DNA of 35,164 nt, from NCBI GenBank assembly GCA_026003195.1, contig BPGU01000007.1:1-35164 (forward strand), written 5' to 3'. Below the pieces are notes generated by a model. It worked only from the letters and a program-made list of their open reading frames with translations, was not told the origin of the DNA and did no database searches. The DNA comes from Armatimonadota bacterium (GTDB lineage Bacteria; Armatimonadota; HRBIN16). Numbering within the stretch: position 1 is the stretch's first letter; each line of letters begins with the position of its first letter. A program made the translations under genes and the position numbers. Positions 21,665 to 29,140 of this stretch are shown here, piece by piece.

Positions 21665-22168
21665 ATGGATTTACCGTCATGGAAGGAATGTGACGATTCG
21701 CAGAAAGGGCAGTGGGTGGAAAGGATTGTCCAGGAACTTCTCCGCCCGCTGTGGTCTAACGTTCGCGGGGGGAACACCATGATGGTTCCCCGACGATTTG
21801 TGGCGGACGTGGACATCATTCCGGAACTCCGATCCGCGCTGAAGGAGTATCAGGATACGGACGAGGAGTTCAATGAGTGGAAGAACAATCTACTCGACAC
21901 GGTGGACTGGGCACCAGCTCCGCCGGAAGCTCCGTGGTTCTACGTGATGACCGAACAGGATGTACAGCGCGAGCAGACCATCAAGCTACTGCAGCGCTGG
22001 ACATCGGAAGTAGCGTTGACCGACTATCTCCAAGCTCGAAACATCCCGCCCCAGTCCGTGAACGATCTGAACACTCTGATGCTCCTGCGTACACTCTACA
22101 TGGCAATAGACCTGTACGAGTGGAACCGGATGCGTCAGAGACTGGTCATCCCTACACCCTCATCATGA
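21665..22168 (+). CDS. Hypothetical protein, first gene of the rightward operon
   Basis: A 167-residue acidic, mainly helical protein with many Trp, Glu and Asp residues. I do not recognise a family. Its ATG at 21665 is seven bases from GGAGG; another ATG at 21659 is too close to the binding site. It is the first gene behind the perfect promoter and ends seven bases before the sigma-like gene, so it is probably an early protein. A regulator or a host-takeover role is possible from position only. Confidence 0.7.
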   Translation: MDLPSWKECDDSQKGQWVERIVQELLRPLWSNVRGGNTMMVPRRFVADVDIIPELRSALKEYQDTDEEFNEWKNNLLDTVDWAPAPPEAPWFYVMTEQDVQREQTIKLLQRWTSEVALTDYLQARNIPPQSVNDLNTLMLLRTLYMAIDLYEWNRMRQRLVIPTPSS

Positions 22169-22175
22169 TGGTGGG

Positions 22176-22799
22176 ATGGAGGAACTGTTCAATCGGACTT
22201 GGGTGGATATCGAGCCGTACGCCAGATGGTTGATACGCTACCGATTCTTCGTGCTGGAAACGGAAGAAGAGGATGCGATACAAGTAGCAAGAATCGCCCT
22301 TTTCATGGCAATGAAGAACCACAATCCCGCTATAGCAAGCCTGGAGACCTACTTCGCGGCGATACTCAAGAAGTTGCTGATGAAATGGGTACTTCTGTAC
22401 AGACCGGCATTGTCTATCCCGTACAATGCCGTCTATGCGACTACCCATCCAGGACATTGCTATATGAACTTGGACTTCCCCTCTGTCGAAGAGTTGCTGG
22501 AGATAGAGGAGGAAGTACACGAAGCCGGACAGTGGGATATCCGAAACCTAAAGCAGTTCAGTCAGGCGATCGCTACCAGTAACATACCATCCGCTGAGGT
22601 GATGGACTTGAAGGACTGCTTGAAGCAGATAGGAGAACCCGACCGCACTTTGCTTTTCATGAAGTACGGACTGAACGGCTACGCCGAAATGACCAACAAG
22701 GAAATCAGCGAAGTTACCGGTATGTCAATACGTCAGATCCAATGGCGGCTGAGCCGTATACTGTGCCAGCTGAAACAGATGTTATCCAAAGGGGCATAG
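22176..22799 (+). CDS. Sigma70-family-like transcription factor
   Basis: A 207-residue protein with the two parts of a small sigma factor. Residues about 28-75 (EEEDAIQVARIALFMAMKNHNPAIASLETYFAAILKK) match region 2. Residues about 145-205 form region 4: LKQIGEPDRTLLFMKYGLNGY then a helix-turn-helix, NKEISEVTGMSIRQIQWRLSRILCQLKQML, which would contact the -35 element. The linker region 80-145 is unusual. It lies in the operon behind the host-type promoter and could redirect host polymerase to later phage promoters. Some phage proteins of this kind act as general late regulators. Confidence 0.8.
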   Translation: MEELFNRTWVDIEPYARWLIRYRFFVLETEEEDAIQVARIALFMAMKNHNPAIASLETYFAAILKKLLMKWVLLYRPALSIPYNAVYATTHPGHCYMNLDFPSVEELLEIEEEVHEAGQWDIRNLKQFSQAIATSNIPSAEVMDLKDCLKQIGEPDRTLLFMKYGLNGYAEMTNKEISEVTGMSIRQIQWRLSRILCQLKQMLSKGA

Positions 22800-22856
22800 C
22801 GTGTTGACGCTAACCGCAAATCTAAGTAATGGCTGGAATGATGATGTGTTTTGTGT

Positions 22857-22894
22857 GGCGGAGAATGTAGCACATTCTACGCTACAACTCCGCC
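22857..22894 (+). promoter_or_regulatory. Hairpin before the primase gene
   Basis: GGCGGAG (22857-22863) pairs with CTCCGCC (22888-22894). Inside, GTAGC/GCTAC and GAATG/CATTC offer competing inner stems. It lies about 15 bases before the primase ribosome binding site and could control its translation or end upstream messages. TTGACG at 22804 with TAATGG 17 bases on may be a weak promoter. Confidence 0.4.
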
Positions 22895-22919
22895 GCACTT
22901 CATACCTTAGAGGGGTGCA

Positions 22920-24767
22920 ATGAAGGTTGCTTCGTCTTCCACCATAGACGCTTTCACCTACAAGTACTTCCAGCCGTTCCTCACGAACGGAGATTATGAA
23001 GACATGTACCTCTACCTGCTCGCCTATCGCAAAGACGGGAAGGAGAGCAGGACAAAACTCATCTTGATGAACGATATGTTCCAGTACGACCTGGAATACT
23101 GGCTGGAAGAACTGGAAGACGGATACAACGTCGCGTTCGGTATCATGCCCCGAAAAGAAGTGGATGGACAGGTCTCCCGAAACATCCCCAAACACGCCGA
23201 AGACGACCACTACAGCTATTATCTCGTCGTAGATATCGATAATACCTACCTCAAAGACGAACAACTGGAGCTCATTCAGGAAACAGGACCGGCATGGATC
23301 ATAGCGTCTGGCGGCGGGTACCATGTCTACTACTATGTGGAATCGATAACCGCTGCCGAGTTCCGGGAATACCAGAAAGAACTGATTGCACTCTATAAGA
23401 CAAGATTTCCTACCGTGGATACCAAAATCCATGACCCCTCCAGGGTCATGAGACTGCCCGGTACGTATAACCCGCAACGGGAACGTAACGGGGAACCGGT
23501 AGCTTGCCGTATACTCTATGAAGAAGATGTATATCCTGAATCTGCGGAAGATGTGATACAAACCGTCCGGGAGGTGTTTTGTAGAGAGGACCCGGACGAT
23601 ACTAACCGAGAGGAGGTGAGTGCGGTACCCGTACATCTGGAAGAAGAACGGCATCCTCCTGTGGAGATGTGCGGGAAAAAGGGAAGCGAACCGAAATCAC
23701 TGTGTATCGAATTCGCCTGCAGGGAATCGTACGAATACTGGATACAACATCACCATGTACTGCGAAAGGTACCGGTAGAGATTGTGGAGAATACAGCAGA
23801 ATACTCTACCGGTACCGAAAATGCAAACCTTATCCGTCTGTACGTCAACGTCAAATCCATACCGTTTGCGAAACGGTATCTGGGAGGGGTGCGATTCTAC
23901 CGTTGTACGTATAGACCGGATGCCCCTCAGATGGAACCCAAAGACGTATACGACGATTCCCTGCTCAATCTGGAAGTGGAACTCTCTACAGCGTTTGCAC
24001 TCCGTGCCAGAGATGCCAGATGCGCACTCGTCCTTCCCTACCTTCATCAACTCAAAAGGGAAGGCTACAAACACGGAGTGATCCCAACCGCACGGATCGT
24101 GGAATACATCCAGAACCATGTGCGCTCTTCACGAGGGAACCCTGTAGACCGAAGCGTCGTCTATAAGATACTCCGACGACTGCAAACGCTGGGACTGGTC
24201 ACCGCTACAGATTCCGGATACATCGTCCACTCGCTGAAAAGACAGGTACAACAGCTGAATCCGAAAACAGCACCGATAGTGGTCCGTATCCGGAAAGAGG
24301 ATTGGCAAGACTTGAAGAGTATGAAACGTATACTCGCCCTTATCCCAGCACTCTACAGGCAACCCAAACAGAAGAGAACCATCGCAGAGATTCTGCATGT
24401 CCACCCCACTACCGTCAAACGAAACAGAAAAGGTACGGCACGGGCGTGGACAAAAGAGTACCTTCCAGCACGACAGAGCTATGAACAGGCGGTAGAGGAC
24501 GGATACCAAAACTTCCACCGCGGTTTCCGACCGAAGCCGGAGAAGACGGCAAACGGCTACTCCGCATGGAGATTCTCCGCCGCAAAAGCACTGGCTCTCC
24601 TGTGCTGGAAGGTGTATGGCAAAACGAAGCACCTGCGCAGATCCTTCCAGCAAAGGCATGCTTTCCGAGAGGGCAACGGCGCAGGTGCCCAACTTTGCCA
24701 ACAAACCATGACAGCAACAACCGCCCTGTATACAATACAACACTCTACAGGGTTATACTACGCATGA
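22920..24767 (+). CDS. Archaeo-eukaryotic-type primase (prim-pol)
   Basis: A 615-residue protein. Residues 60-200 carry the primase catalytic core: VVDIDN at 103-108 (Asp105 and Asp107 as metal ligands), ASGGGYHVYY at 129-138, and HDPSRVMRLPGTYN at 171-184. This is the pattern of AEP-superfamily primases of phages and plasmids. A winged-helix-like segment follows (about 385-440, IVEYIQNHVRSSRGNPVDRSVVYKILRRLQTLGLV), and another DNA-binding-like helix pair near 480-510 (TIAEILHVHPTTVKRNRKGTARAW). No helicase motifs are present. It probably starts DNA replication of the phage. ATG after AGAGGGG. Confidence 0.85.
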   Translation: MKVASSSTIDAFTYKYFQPFLTNGDYEDMYLYLLAYRKDGKESRTKLILMNDMFQYDLEYWLEELEDGYNVAFGIMPRKEVDGQVSRNIPKHAEDDHYSYYLVVDIDNTYLKDEQLELIQETGPAWIIASGGGYHVYYYVESITAAEFREYQKELIALYKTRFPTVDTKIHDPSRVMRLPGTYNPQRERNGEPVACRILYEEDVYPESAEDVIQTVREVFCREDPDDTNREEVSAVPVHLEEERHPPVEMCGKKGSEPKSLCIEFACRESYEYWIQHHHVLRKVPVEIVENTAEYSTGTENANLIRLYVNVKSIPFAKRYLGGVRFYRCTYRPDAPQMEPKDVYDDSLLNLEVELSTAFALRARDARCALVLPYLHQLKREGYKHGVIPTARIVEYIQNHVRSSRGNPVDRSVVYKILRRLQTLGLVTATDSGYIVHSLKRQVQQLNPKTAPIVVRIRKEDWQDLKSMKRILALIPALYRQPKQKRTIAEILHVHPTTVKRNRKGTARAWTKEYLPARQSYEQAVEDGYQNFHRGFRPKPEKTANGYSAWRFSAAKALALLCWKVYGKTKHLRRSFQQRHAFREGNGAGAQLCQQTMTATTALYTIQHSTGLYYA

Positions 24768-24869
24768 ATGTGGTATTTCTGTTCCCGCCTTGTAAAGGCA
24801 TTGGGGGGAGGGACTTGGTGGGGGTAGCTTGTACAGGGCCATGCTGGTTCGAGAGCGAGGTGTACGCCA

Positions 24870-24896
24870 GGGGTAAGGGGGTGTGGGGGAGAGGGG
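24870..24896 (+). promoter_or_regulatory. Canonical G-quadruplex motif upstream of the ASCH-like gene
   Basis: Four G tracts of at least four bases separated by three-base loops (TAA, TGT, AGA) on the sense strand, 42 bases before the start at 24938. A second G-rich stretch lies at 24802-24826. The mRNA leader could fold into a quadruplex and affect translation. Otherwise the 24768-24937 gap holds only the ribosome binding site. Confidence 0.8.
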
Positions 24897-24937
24897 ATGA
24901 ACGGAAGCCATGCTATTCGTCAGGAGGTAATTCAGAA

Positions 24938-25318
24938 ATGTCATCTGGTAGCATGATTATCGACGTCCGACCAGATGTACTGCAAACGGCAATCCGGAAA
25001 CGCAAACTCAAACTGTACTTCCCAGAGGACAACAAGCTGGAAGTTGGAGATATCGTACTGGTGACAACCGGCGCGGAAGCGGTGAGGATGGAAGTGGTAT
25101 CTACCAAACTTACCAGGTTTGCTTTCCTTGAAGAATCTGACCTGGAGCCATCGATTCGAGATTTCGGTAGCCGAAGAAACATCCTCGCCACGATGAGACG
25201 GCTGGTTAACTCTGATATCACTCCGATGGATATCGTCAAAGTGGTTGGACTGGAAGCGTGGACTTACGACTTGAAGTCCCTGAACAGCATGATTGACAAA
25301 CATGATACTGGGAACTGA
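24938..25318 (+). CDS. ASCH/PUA-like RNA-binding fold protein
   Basis: A 126-residue protein. The first 70 residues fit an ASCH-like barrel: MIIDVRPDVLQTAIRKRKLKLYF, then KLEVGDIVLVTTGAEAVRMEVVSTKLTRFAFL, where the GD-hydrophobic turn and the following strands are typical. ASCH domains bind RNA or modified nucleosides and some cut RNA; which applies here is unknown. The start at 24938 is ten bases from AGGAGG; a longer open frame upstream runs through G-rich DNA and is not credible. It is two bases from the deformylase start, so the two are co-translated. Confidence 0.5.
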   Translation: MSSGSMIIDVRPDVLQTAIRKRKLKLYFPEDNKLEVGDIVLVTTGAEAVRMEVVSTKLTRFAFLEESDLEPSIRDFGSRRNILATMRRLVNSDITPMDIVKVVGLEAWTYDLKSLNSMIDKHDTGN

Positions 25319-25320
25319 AG

Positions 25321-25830
25321 ATGTTGACACCTCCAGCAAATCTTATACAGGGTAAGCTGGTACTGTACCCCAGCGAGATTCTGCGCTTTACCTGCAACGA
25401 GGTCTTATCCTTTGACGGAATGCTGCATCATCTAGTGAACGATCTCGCGTTGGAGTTGATCAAGCACCGAGCACTTGGTATAGCAGCCCCTCAAATCGGA
25501 GCACCTTATCGGGTATTCCTCTTCCTGTATCAGGACCAAATCCACCATGTGGTTAACCCTACCTTGAAAGTGGGGGACGGGATGGAAGCCGGTTATGAAG
25601 CCTGTCTTTCCGTGCCAAGAATGGCTGGTATGGTGATGCGTCACAAGCGGGCGTATTTGAGTGGCATGAACATGCACGGTAGACCGGTAGAGTACGATTT
25701 GACCGGTCTGGAAGCTAGAGTTGTGCAGCATGAGTATGACCATCTGGATGGTATTCTCTTCATCGACAAGATGGTACCCGGTACTGTAAGAACGATGAGA
25801 AACGGAGGTACTGATGCGCAAGTTCTATAA
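25321..25830 (+). CDS. def: Peptide deformylase
   Basis: A 169-residue enzyme that removes the formyl group from the first methionine of new proteins. All three family motifs are present: GIAAPQIG at 53-60, EACLSVP at 93-99 (usual form EGCLS; Gly replaced by Ala) with metal ligand Cys95, and QHEYDHLDG at 136-144 with metal ligands His137 and His141 and catalytic Glu138. Length is typical of a full catalytic domain. Phage-coded deformylases are known, for example in marine cyanophages, where they are thought to support host protein turnover. It overlaps the next gene by 17 bases. Confidence 0.92.
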   Translation: MLTPPANLIQGKLVLYPSEILRFTCNEVLSFDGMLHHLVNDLALELIKHRALGIAAPQIGAPYRVFLFLYQDQIHHVVNPTLKVGDGMEAGYEACLSVPRMAGMVMRHKRAYLSGMNMHGRPVEYDLTGLEARVVQHEYDHLDGILFIDKMVPGTVRTMRNGGTDAQVL

Positions 25831-26314
25831 CGAGCAGTTAGCGAGCGAGTTGAATCAGCGTGCGGTAGAGGAACTCTCTGCCGTTCATCAATACACCACC
25901 TACGCCCAGATCTGCGGTAACTGGGGATACAACGTACTGCAGCACGAGTTTCAGGAGTATGCGCTTCAAGAGCTGCACCATGCACAGGAGTTGATGGAAC
26001 GGATCCTGTACATAGGAGGTCAACTGGAAACCAACAGACTGGAGCCGTTCCAGATACCGTCCAATGCGACGGGTTTACTGATGGAGTTTGATGCGGCAGA
26101 AGCGGATGCGATTGAGAATTACAATCGGACGATTCAGTTATCGGAGCAGGTTGGGGATTACGGTACGGCGGAGTTGATTCGGCACATCCTGTCGGAAGAG
26201 GAAGGTCACAAGTTGTGGGTGCAGCGGCAATTAGACCAGCTGGAGCATGTGGGGTTGGATAACTATCTCACTCTGAAAGTGGACAACGAAGAGGAGGATG
26301 AGGAGGAGGACTGA
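25814..26314 (+). CDS. Bacterioferritin-like non-haem ferritin
   Basis: A 166-residue four-helix ferritin-like protein closest in pattern to bacterioferritin. All six di-iron ligands can be placed, each two positions beyond E. coli Bfr numbering: Glu20, Glu53, His56, Glu96, Glu129 and His132. The Bfr haem ligand Met52 is replaced by Leu54, so haem is probably not bound at that site. The tail (residues 157-166) is a run of Glu and Asp that could gather iron. The ATG follows GGAGG and lies inside the end of the deformylase gene. Iron storage or peroxide defence during infection is plausible. An iron-store gene is unusual for a phage. Confidence 0.85.
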   Translation: MRKFYNEQLASELNQRAVEELSAVHQYTTYAQICGNWGYNVLQHEFQEYALQELHHAQELMERILYIGGQLETNRLEPFQIPSNATGLLMEFDAAEADAIENYNRTIQLSEQVGDYGTAELIRHILSEEEGHKLWVQRQLDQLEHVGLDNYLTLKVDNEEEDEEED

Positions 26315-26326
26315 GAGCAGTCCTCC
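26305..26326 (+). terminator. Hairpin after the ferritin-like gene
   Basis: GGAGGACT/AGTCCTCC (26305-26312 with 26319-26326) overlaps the stop codon. No T tract follows, so termination would be partial. It marks the border between the early-type genes and the packaging block. Confidence 0.4.
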
Positions 26327-26396
26327 CTGTATTCCTCCAGATTGTGGTATGTTTGGCATTTCATGAATACTAATAGTATGGAAGGGGACAGGAACG

Positions 26397-27125
26397 TTGG
26401 GGAAGAAGGGCAAACCGGCGAAGGCCCCTGTACTCAACATCGATTTCACCAAAGGTATTGAAGAGATATTCACCGAGCGGATGAAGTCCCAATTGATGGG
26501 TTGGGATGTACGTTCGGTGCGGATGGTGGAATCGCATGTGGGCATTTGGGACCGTTTCCCGATGACCTGTCGCGGGCTGGAGTGTCCCTTTGCCAACCGC
26601 TGTCCTGTTTCGCATCGCCCTGAGTTTCTGGGCACTCCATGCATATTGGAGCAGATTGAAGCCTACCGGTTATTCGCCGCCTATGTACGCGAGCTGGATA
26701 TCGGGCCGTTGGACCATGTTGACCTGCAGATGGTTTCCGAGCTGGTTCGTCTTCATCTGATGCAGCGTCGTATCGAGTTGACGCTTGCCGGTGAAGGCGT
26801 GACCGAGGAGGTAAGCACGGTCATCGGTGGTAAAGTGGTGACCAACCGGGAAATCAACAAGTTGATGGGCGAGTTACGCAATATCCGCAAGGATATGATG
26901 ATGCTTTACGATAAGTTACTGGTTTCCAGAGAGGCGCGGTTGAAGAAGCAGGTAGCGGAAGAGAGGATGAAGGAAGATGCGGCGAGCGTGTTCATGCGGT
27001 TAAGGGATCGTCTGTTGTCCGCTGTGCCTGCGGAAGCCTCCGTGAAAGACCCGCCGAAGATGTTGTATGGAAAGGAGTTATCAGTTAGTGAGCTGGAAGA
27101 AGGTTCCGATTCCTCCGAGCAGTAA
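26397..27125 (+). CDS. Cys-cluster protein, possible terminase small subunit
   Basis: A 242-residue protein. A cysteine cluster at about residues 58-82 (C-x4-C-x5-C-x13-C within MTCRGLECPFANRCPV...GTPC) could bind zinc or an Fe-S cluster. Residues 95-215 are helical, with a long charged stretch (LMGELRNIRKDMMMLYDKLLVSREARLKKQVAEERMKED) that may form a coiled coil. Position ahead of the packaging genes and the helical middle part make a terminase small subunit possible, but there is no clear helix-turn-helix. The start is a TTG at 26397 with AAGGGG upstream. Confidence 0.65.
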   Translation: MGKKGKPAKAPVLNIDFTKGIEEIFTERMKSQLMGWDVRSVRMVESHVGIWDRFPMTCRGLECPFANRCPVSHRPEFLGTPCILEQIEAYRLFAAYVRELDIGPLDHVDLQMVSELVRLHLMQRRIELTLAGEGVTEEVSTVIGGKVVTNREINKLMGELRNIRKDMMMLYDKLLVSREARLKKQVAEERMKEDAASVFMRLRDRLLSAVPAEASVKDPPKMLYGKELSVSELEEGSDSSEQ

Positions 27126-27246
27126 TTCCCCCCGTCCCAACATTGTGGACATCATCAAATCCATCAAACCACAGAAGCCGGTACCTTTGCCGGATTGGAT
27201 GAGACCGAAAGGTACCGAACCCGCAAACAATCCAGATAAGAAGTAG
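27088..27246 (+). CDS. Small proline-rich protein
   Basis: A 52-codon gene beginning GTG-AGC-TGG, ten bases after AAAGGAG, that overlaps the end of the previous gene by 38 bases and ends eight bases before the next start. The product (begins MSWKKVPIPPSS, ends NNPDKK) is rich in Pro, Lys and Asn with a short hydrophobic helix (PNIVDIIKSIK). Tight packing, a good binding site and uniform codon use in the non-overlapping part support it. Function unknown. Confidence 0.6.
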   Translation: MSWKKVPIPPSSNSPRPNIVDIIKSIKPQKPVPLPDWMRPKGTEPANNPDKK

Positions 27247-27254
27247 GTGATGAT

Positions 27255-27977
27255 ATGGATCTCGGAGCACTATTAGCCGGTGCATGGACTCGTGTAACGA
27301 ACAACTTGGAAAAAGGAAGTGCAGCCAGATCGGCATTCACGGCCATTGCCGAGAATGTGGCGAAAGGTATAGATCAGAAGATGGTGCAGGGTGTGGCGCC
27401 TCAGCGTTCTGTATGGCGTGGCGCCTCTGCCTTTTGGGGACGTGTAAGTAATGCTTACTCCGCAATTTCCGAGCAGGCGAGGACTGTTTGGGATGCAGCA
27501 GAGCAACGTGCACGCATGGACGCCATCTCTCGGATATTCGAGGGTTTGGAGCAAGGTAGTGCCAGCTACGGAGCCCTCAGTTCCCTCGCGAACGAGATCA
27601 AGAGTGGTAAGATCAGTACAAGTTTTGGTAAGGCGTTGGCGGGTAAAGCTGACTTTGCCGAGTTCCTAGAATCCAGGGGTGTTGAGGAGAAGGTTCGACA
27701 GAACATCCTTGAAGCCGCTCGTTCCGCTACTATCGGACAGCGTGCTGCCATTATCGGTACCGGTGTTGTCATTGGTGGTGGTGCGTTGTATGCCTTGAAC
27801 AATGTACGCCGCGGTGACTACTTTGGTGGCATGGTTGGTGCTGGTATTGCCGGTCTTGGTGCATGGGCGGCTCTGCGTAACGGTGTCGGTGCGGGTTTGA
27901 GTGGAGTCATGAGCGCCTACGAGAAACAGCTTATCAAGGCTCGAGCGCAGTACCTTGGTATGAAAGTAACCCCATAG
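27255..27977 (+). CDS. Membrane-interacting structural protein candidate
   Basis: A 240-residue protein. Residues 1-155 are helical and polar. Residues 160-210 contain two Gly-rich hydrophobic segments (AAIIGTGVVIGGGALYAL and YFGGMVGAGIAGLGAWAAL) separated by a short basic loop. The C-terminal 25 residues are polar. Together with the next two genes, which have the same Gly/Ala-rich hydrophobic style, it forms a trio that may be internal virion or DNA-injection proteins. No family recognised. ATG with AGGTGATG upstream. Confidence 0.7.
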   Translation: MDLGALLAGAWTRVTNNLEKGSAARSAFTAIAENVAKGIDQKMVQGVAPQRSVWRGASAFWGRVSNAYSAISEQARTVWDAAEQRARMDAISRIFEGLEQGSASYGALSSLANEIKSGKISTSFGKALAGKADFAEFLESRGVEEKVRQNILEAARSATIGQRAAIIGTGVVIGGGALYALNNVRRGDYFGGMVGAGIAGLGAWAALRNGVGAGLSGVMSAYEKQLIKARAQYLGMKVTP

Positions 27978-27994
27978 ACAACTGAGGTAGTTAG

Positions 27995-28618
27995 ATGCTG
28001 GACAAAGCATTACCTCTTGTCAAATACGGAGCAGCTCCTCTCATCGGAGGCACCCTGGCGTATATGGCCACCTCGAAAGGGGTGGACTATGCACGCCGGT
28101 CGGATCCGGAATCGGCGCTGGCCCGTCGGTATGAAGACGATCCGATGGGTGCACGTTACGGGATGCTGACCTTTGGAGGTATGGGTGCCTCCTTCCTTGC
28201 TTACCATACCATTCGCGCAGGTAACCTGCTTACCGGCTTGAAGAACGCTGGCTGGTCATTAGGTACAAAAGCGTTTAACGCCGGTAGGGCAGTCTCCGAG
28301 ATAGGTTACGATTTCGGACGTGGTATCTACGGTGCGATATTCCGAGACACTCAGGGTAAAGTGATGGGTTTAGGTCGCGTGTTCACCGAACCGGGTGAGT
28401 ATGTGCACCGTGTTCGCGGTTTGGTATTGGGTGCGGTGTTTGCAAAGATGGGTATTGATATGTTGACCCATGAGAATCGGATGGCACGTGCCTATGCAAA
28501 GACGGTGGACTGGCGGGCAGCCAGACAACCTGCGGATTTCTCTCTCGGTGTGGACGGGGATATCGTTCTCGCTTCCTACTACAACGCACGTAGTGTGTGG
28601 GAGACGGCGGTGACGTAA
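27995..28618 (+). CDS. Gly/Ala-rich hydrophobic protein, second of a trio
   Basis: A 207-residue protein with hydrophobic segments near residues 10-25 (APLIGGTLAYMA), 55-72 (MLTFGGMGASFLAYHTI) and 142-158 (RGLVLGAVFAKMGIDML), joined by polar and Tyr/Arg-rich parts. Not recognised. Its stop overlaps the next start (TAATG), so it is coupled to it. Likely a virion-associated membrane-active protein by analogy with its neighbours; this is inference. Confidence 0.7.
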   Translation: MLDKALPLVKYGAAPLIGGTLAYMATSKGVDYARRSDPESALARRYEDDPMGARYGMLTFGGMGASFLAYHTIRAGNLLTGLKNAGWSLGTKAFNAGRAVSEIGYDFGRGIYGAIFRDTQGKVMGLGRVFTEPGEYVHRVRGLVLGAVFAKMGIDMLTHENRMARAYAKTVDWRAARQPADFSLGVDGDIVLASYYNARSVWETAVT

Positions 28619-29037
28619 TGGTCAGTCTGGGCAACCTTGCATTGAACGCCGCGTTCATGGGCATTCCCACCATGAACGCTATGCGGCAGGCACGAGCAGA
28701 AGGTCGGTCGGCAGCCGGTGCGTTTACGAAATCGGTATTCCAAAACATCATCCCGCAACTGTTGTTTAGTTCGTTTGGCGGTACCGTCGGATTCGCCGCG
28801 CAGATCGCGTTGCCTTTGATGTGGGCGGTGGGTGGTAGTGCCATCATGTTGGGACTGGACTCCGCCAACAACGTCATCCGCAACCTGAGAGGTGTAGCAG
28901 CTACCCCGTTTTCCACTTCCTACGTACCCAGCGAGCGGGCGTCGTTGAGTTTACGGCACGGTATTAGTGCGATATCGGGCGCAAGGAACATGCTTGGTGC
29001 GGAGGCTGCACTGTTCCATGCCCGCTATGCTCGATAG
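28618..29037 (+). CDS. Gly/Ala-rich hydrophobic protein, third of a trio
   Basis: A 139-residue protein, with hydrophobic segments near residues 40-75 (FQNIIPQLLFSSFGGTVGFAAQIALPLMWAVGGSAIML). The start is the ATG at 28618, which shares a base with the stop of the previous gene (TAATG); an in-frame GTG upstream is unlikely. It is the last gene before the terminator and the terminase gene. Not recognised. Confidence 0.7.
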   Translation: MVSLGNLALNAAFMGIPTMNAMRQARAEGRSAAGAFTKSVFQNIIPQLLFSSFGGTVGFAAQIALPLMWAVGGSAIMLGLDSANNVIRNLRGVAATPFSTSYVPSERASLSLRHGISAISGARNMLGAEAALFHARYAR

Positions 29038-29082
29038 GTTTGTTCGGTCTTCCGCACCCCTCCCTCCATTCCATTCCTCTGG

Positions 29083-29120
29083 CTGGATGGGGGCACCCTC
29101 TGTCCCCTCCAGCACCTTTT
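29083..29120 (+). terminator. Terminator before the terminase gene
   Basis: CTGGA-T-GGGG (29083-29092) pairs with CCCC-TCCAG (29104-29112) with one bulge, followed by CACCTTTT. It lies between the trio and the terminase gene. Confidence 0.55.
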
Positions 29121-29140
29121 CAGAAGTGGATTGAGCGATT

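Noticed and set aside
21399-21680. A 93-codon minus-strand frame across the divergent junction
   Set aside because: It covers the perfect promoter and operator-like repeat, lacks a binding site and has an unlikely composition.
22920-24767. Primase-helicase fusion
   Set aside because: No Walker A or B or other helicase motif follows the primase core; only DNA-binding-like segments are seen.
24566-24937. N-terminal extension of the ASCH-like protein upstream of 24938
   Set aside because: The extension overlaps the primase gene and reads through G-rich DNA; the start at 24938 has a clear AGGAGG.
26397-27125. Firm assignment as terminase small subunit
   Set aside because: No helix-turn-helix was visible and it is three genes away from the large subunit; kept only as a possibility.
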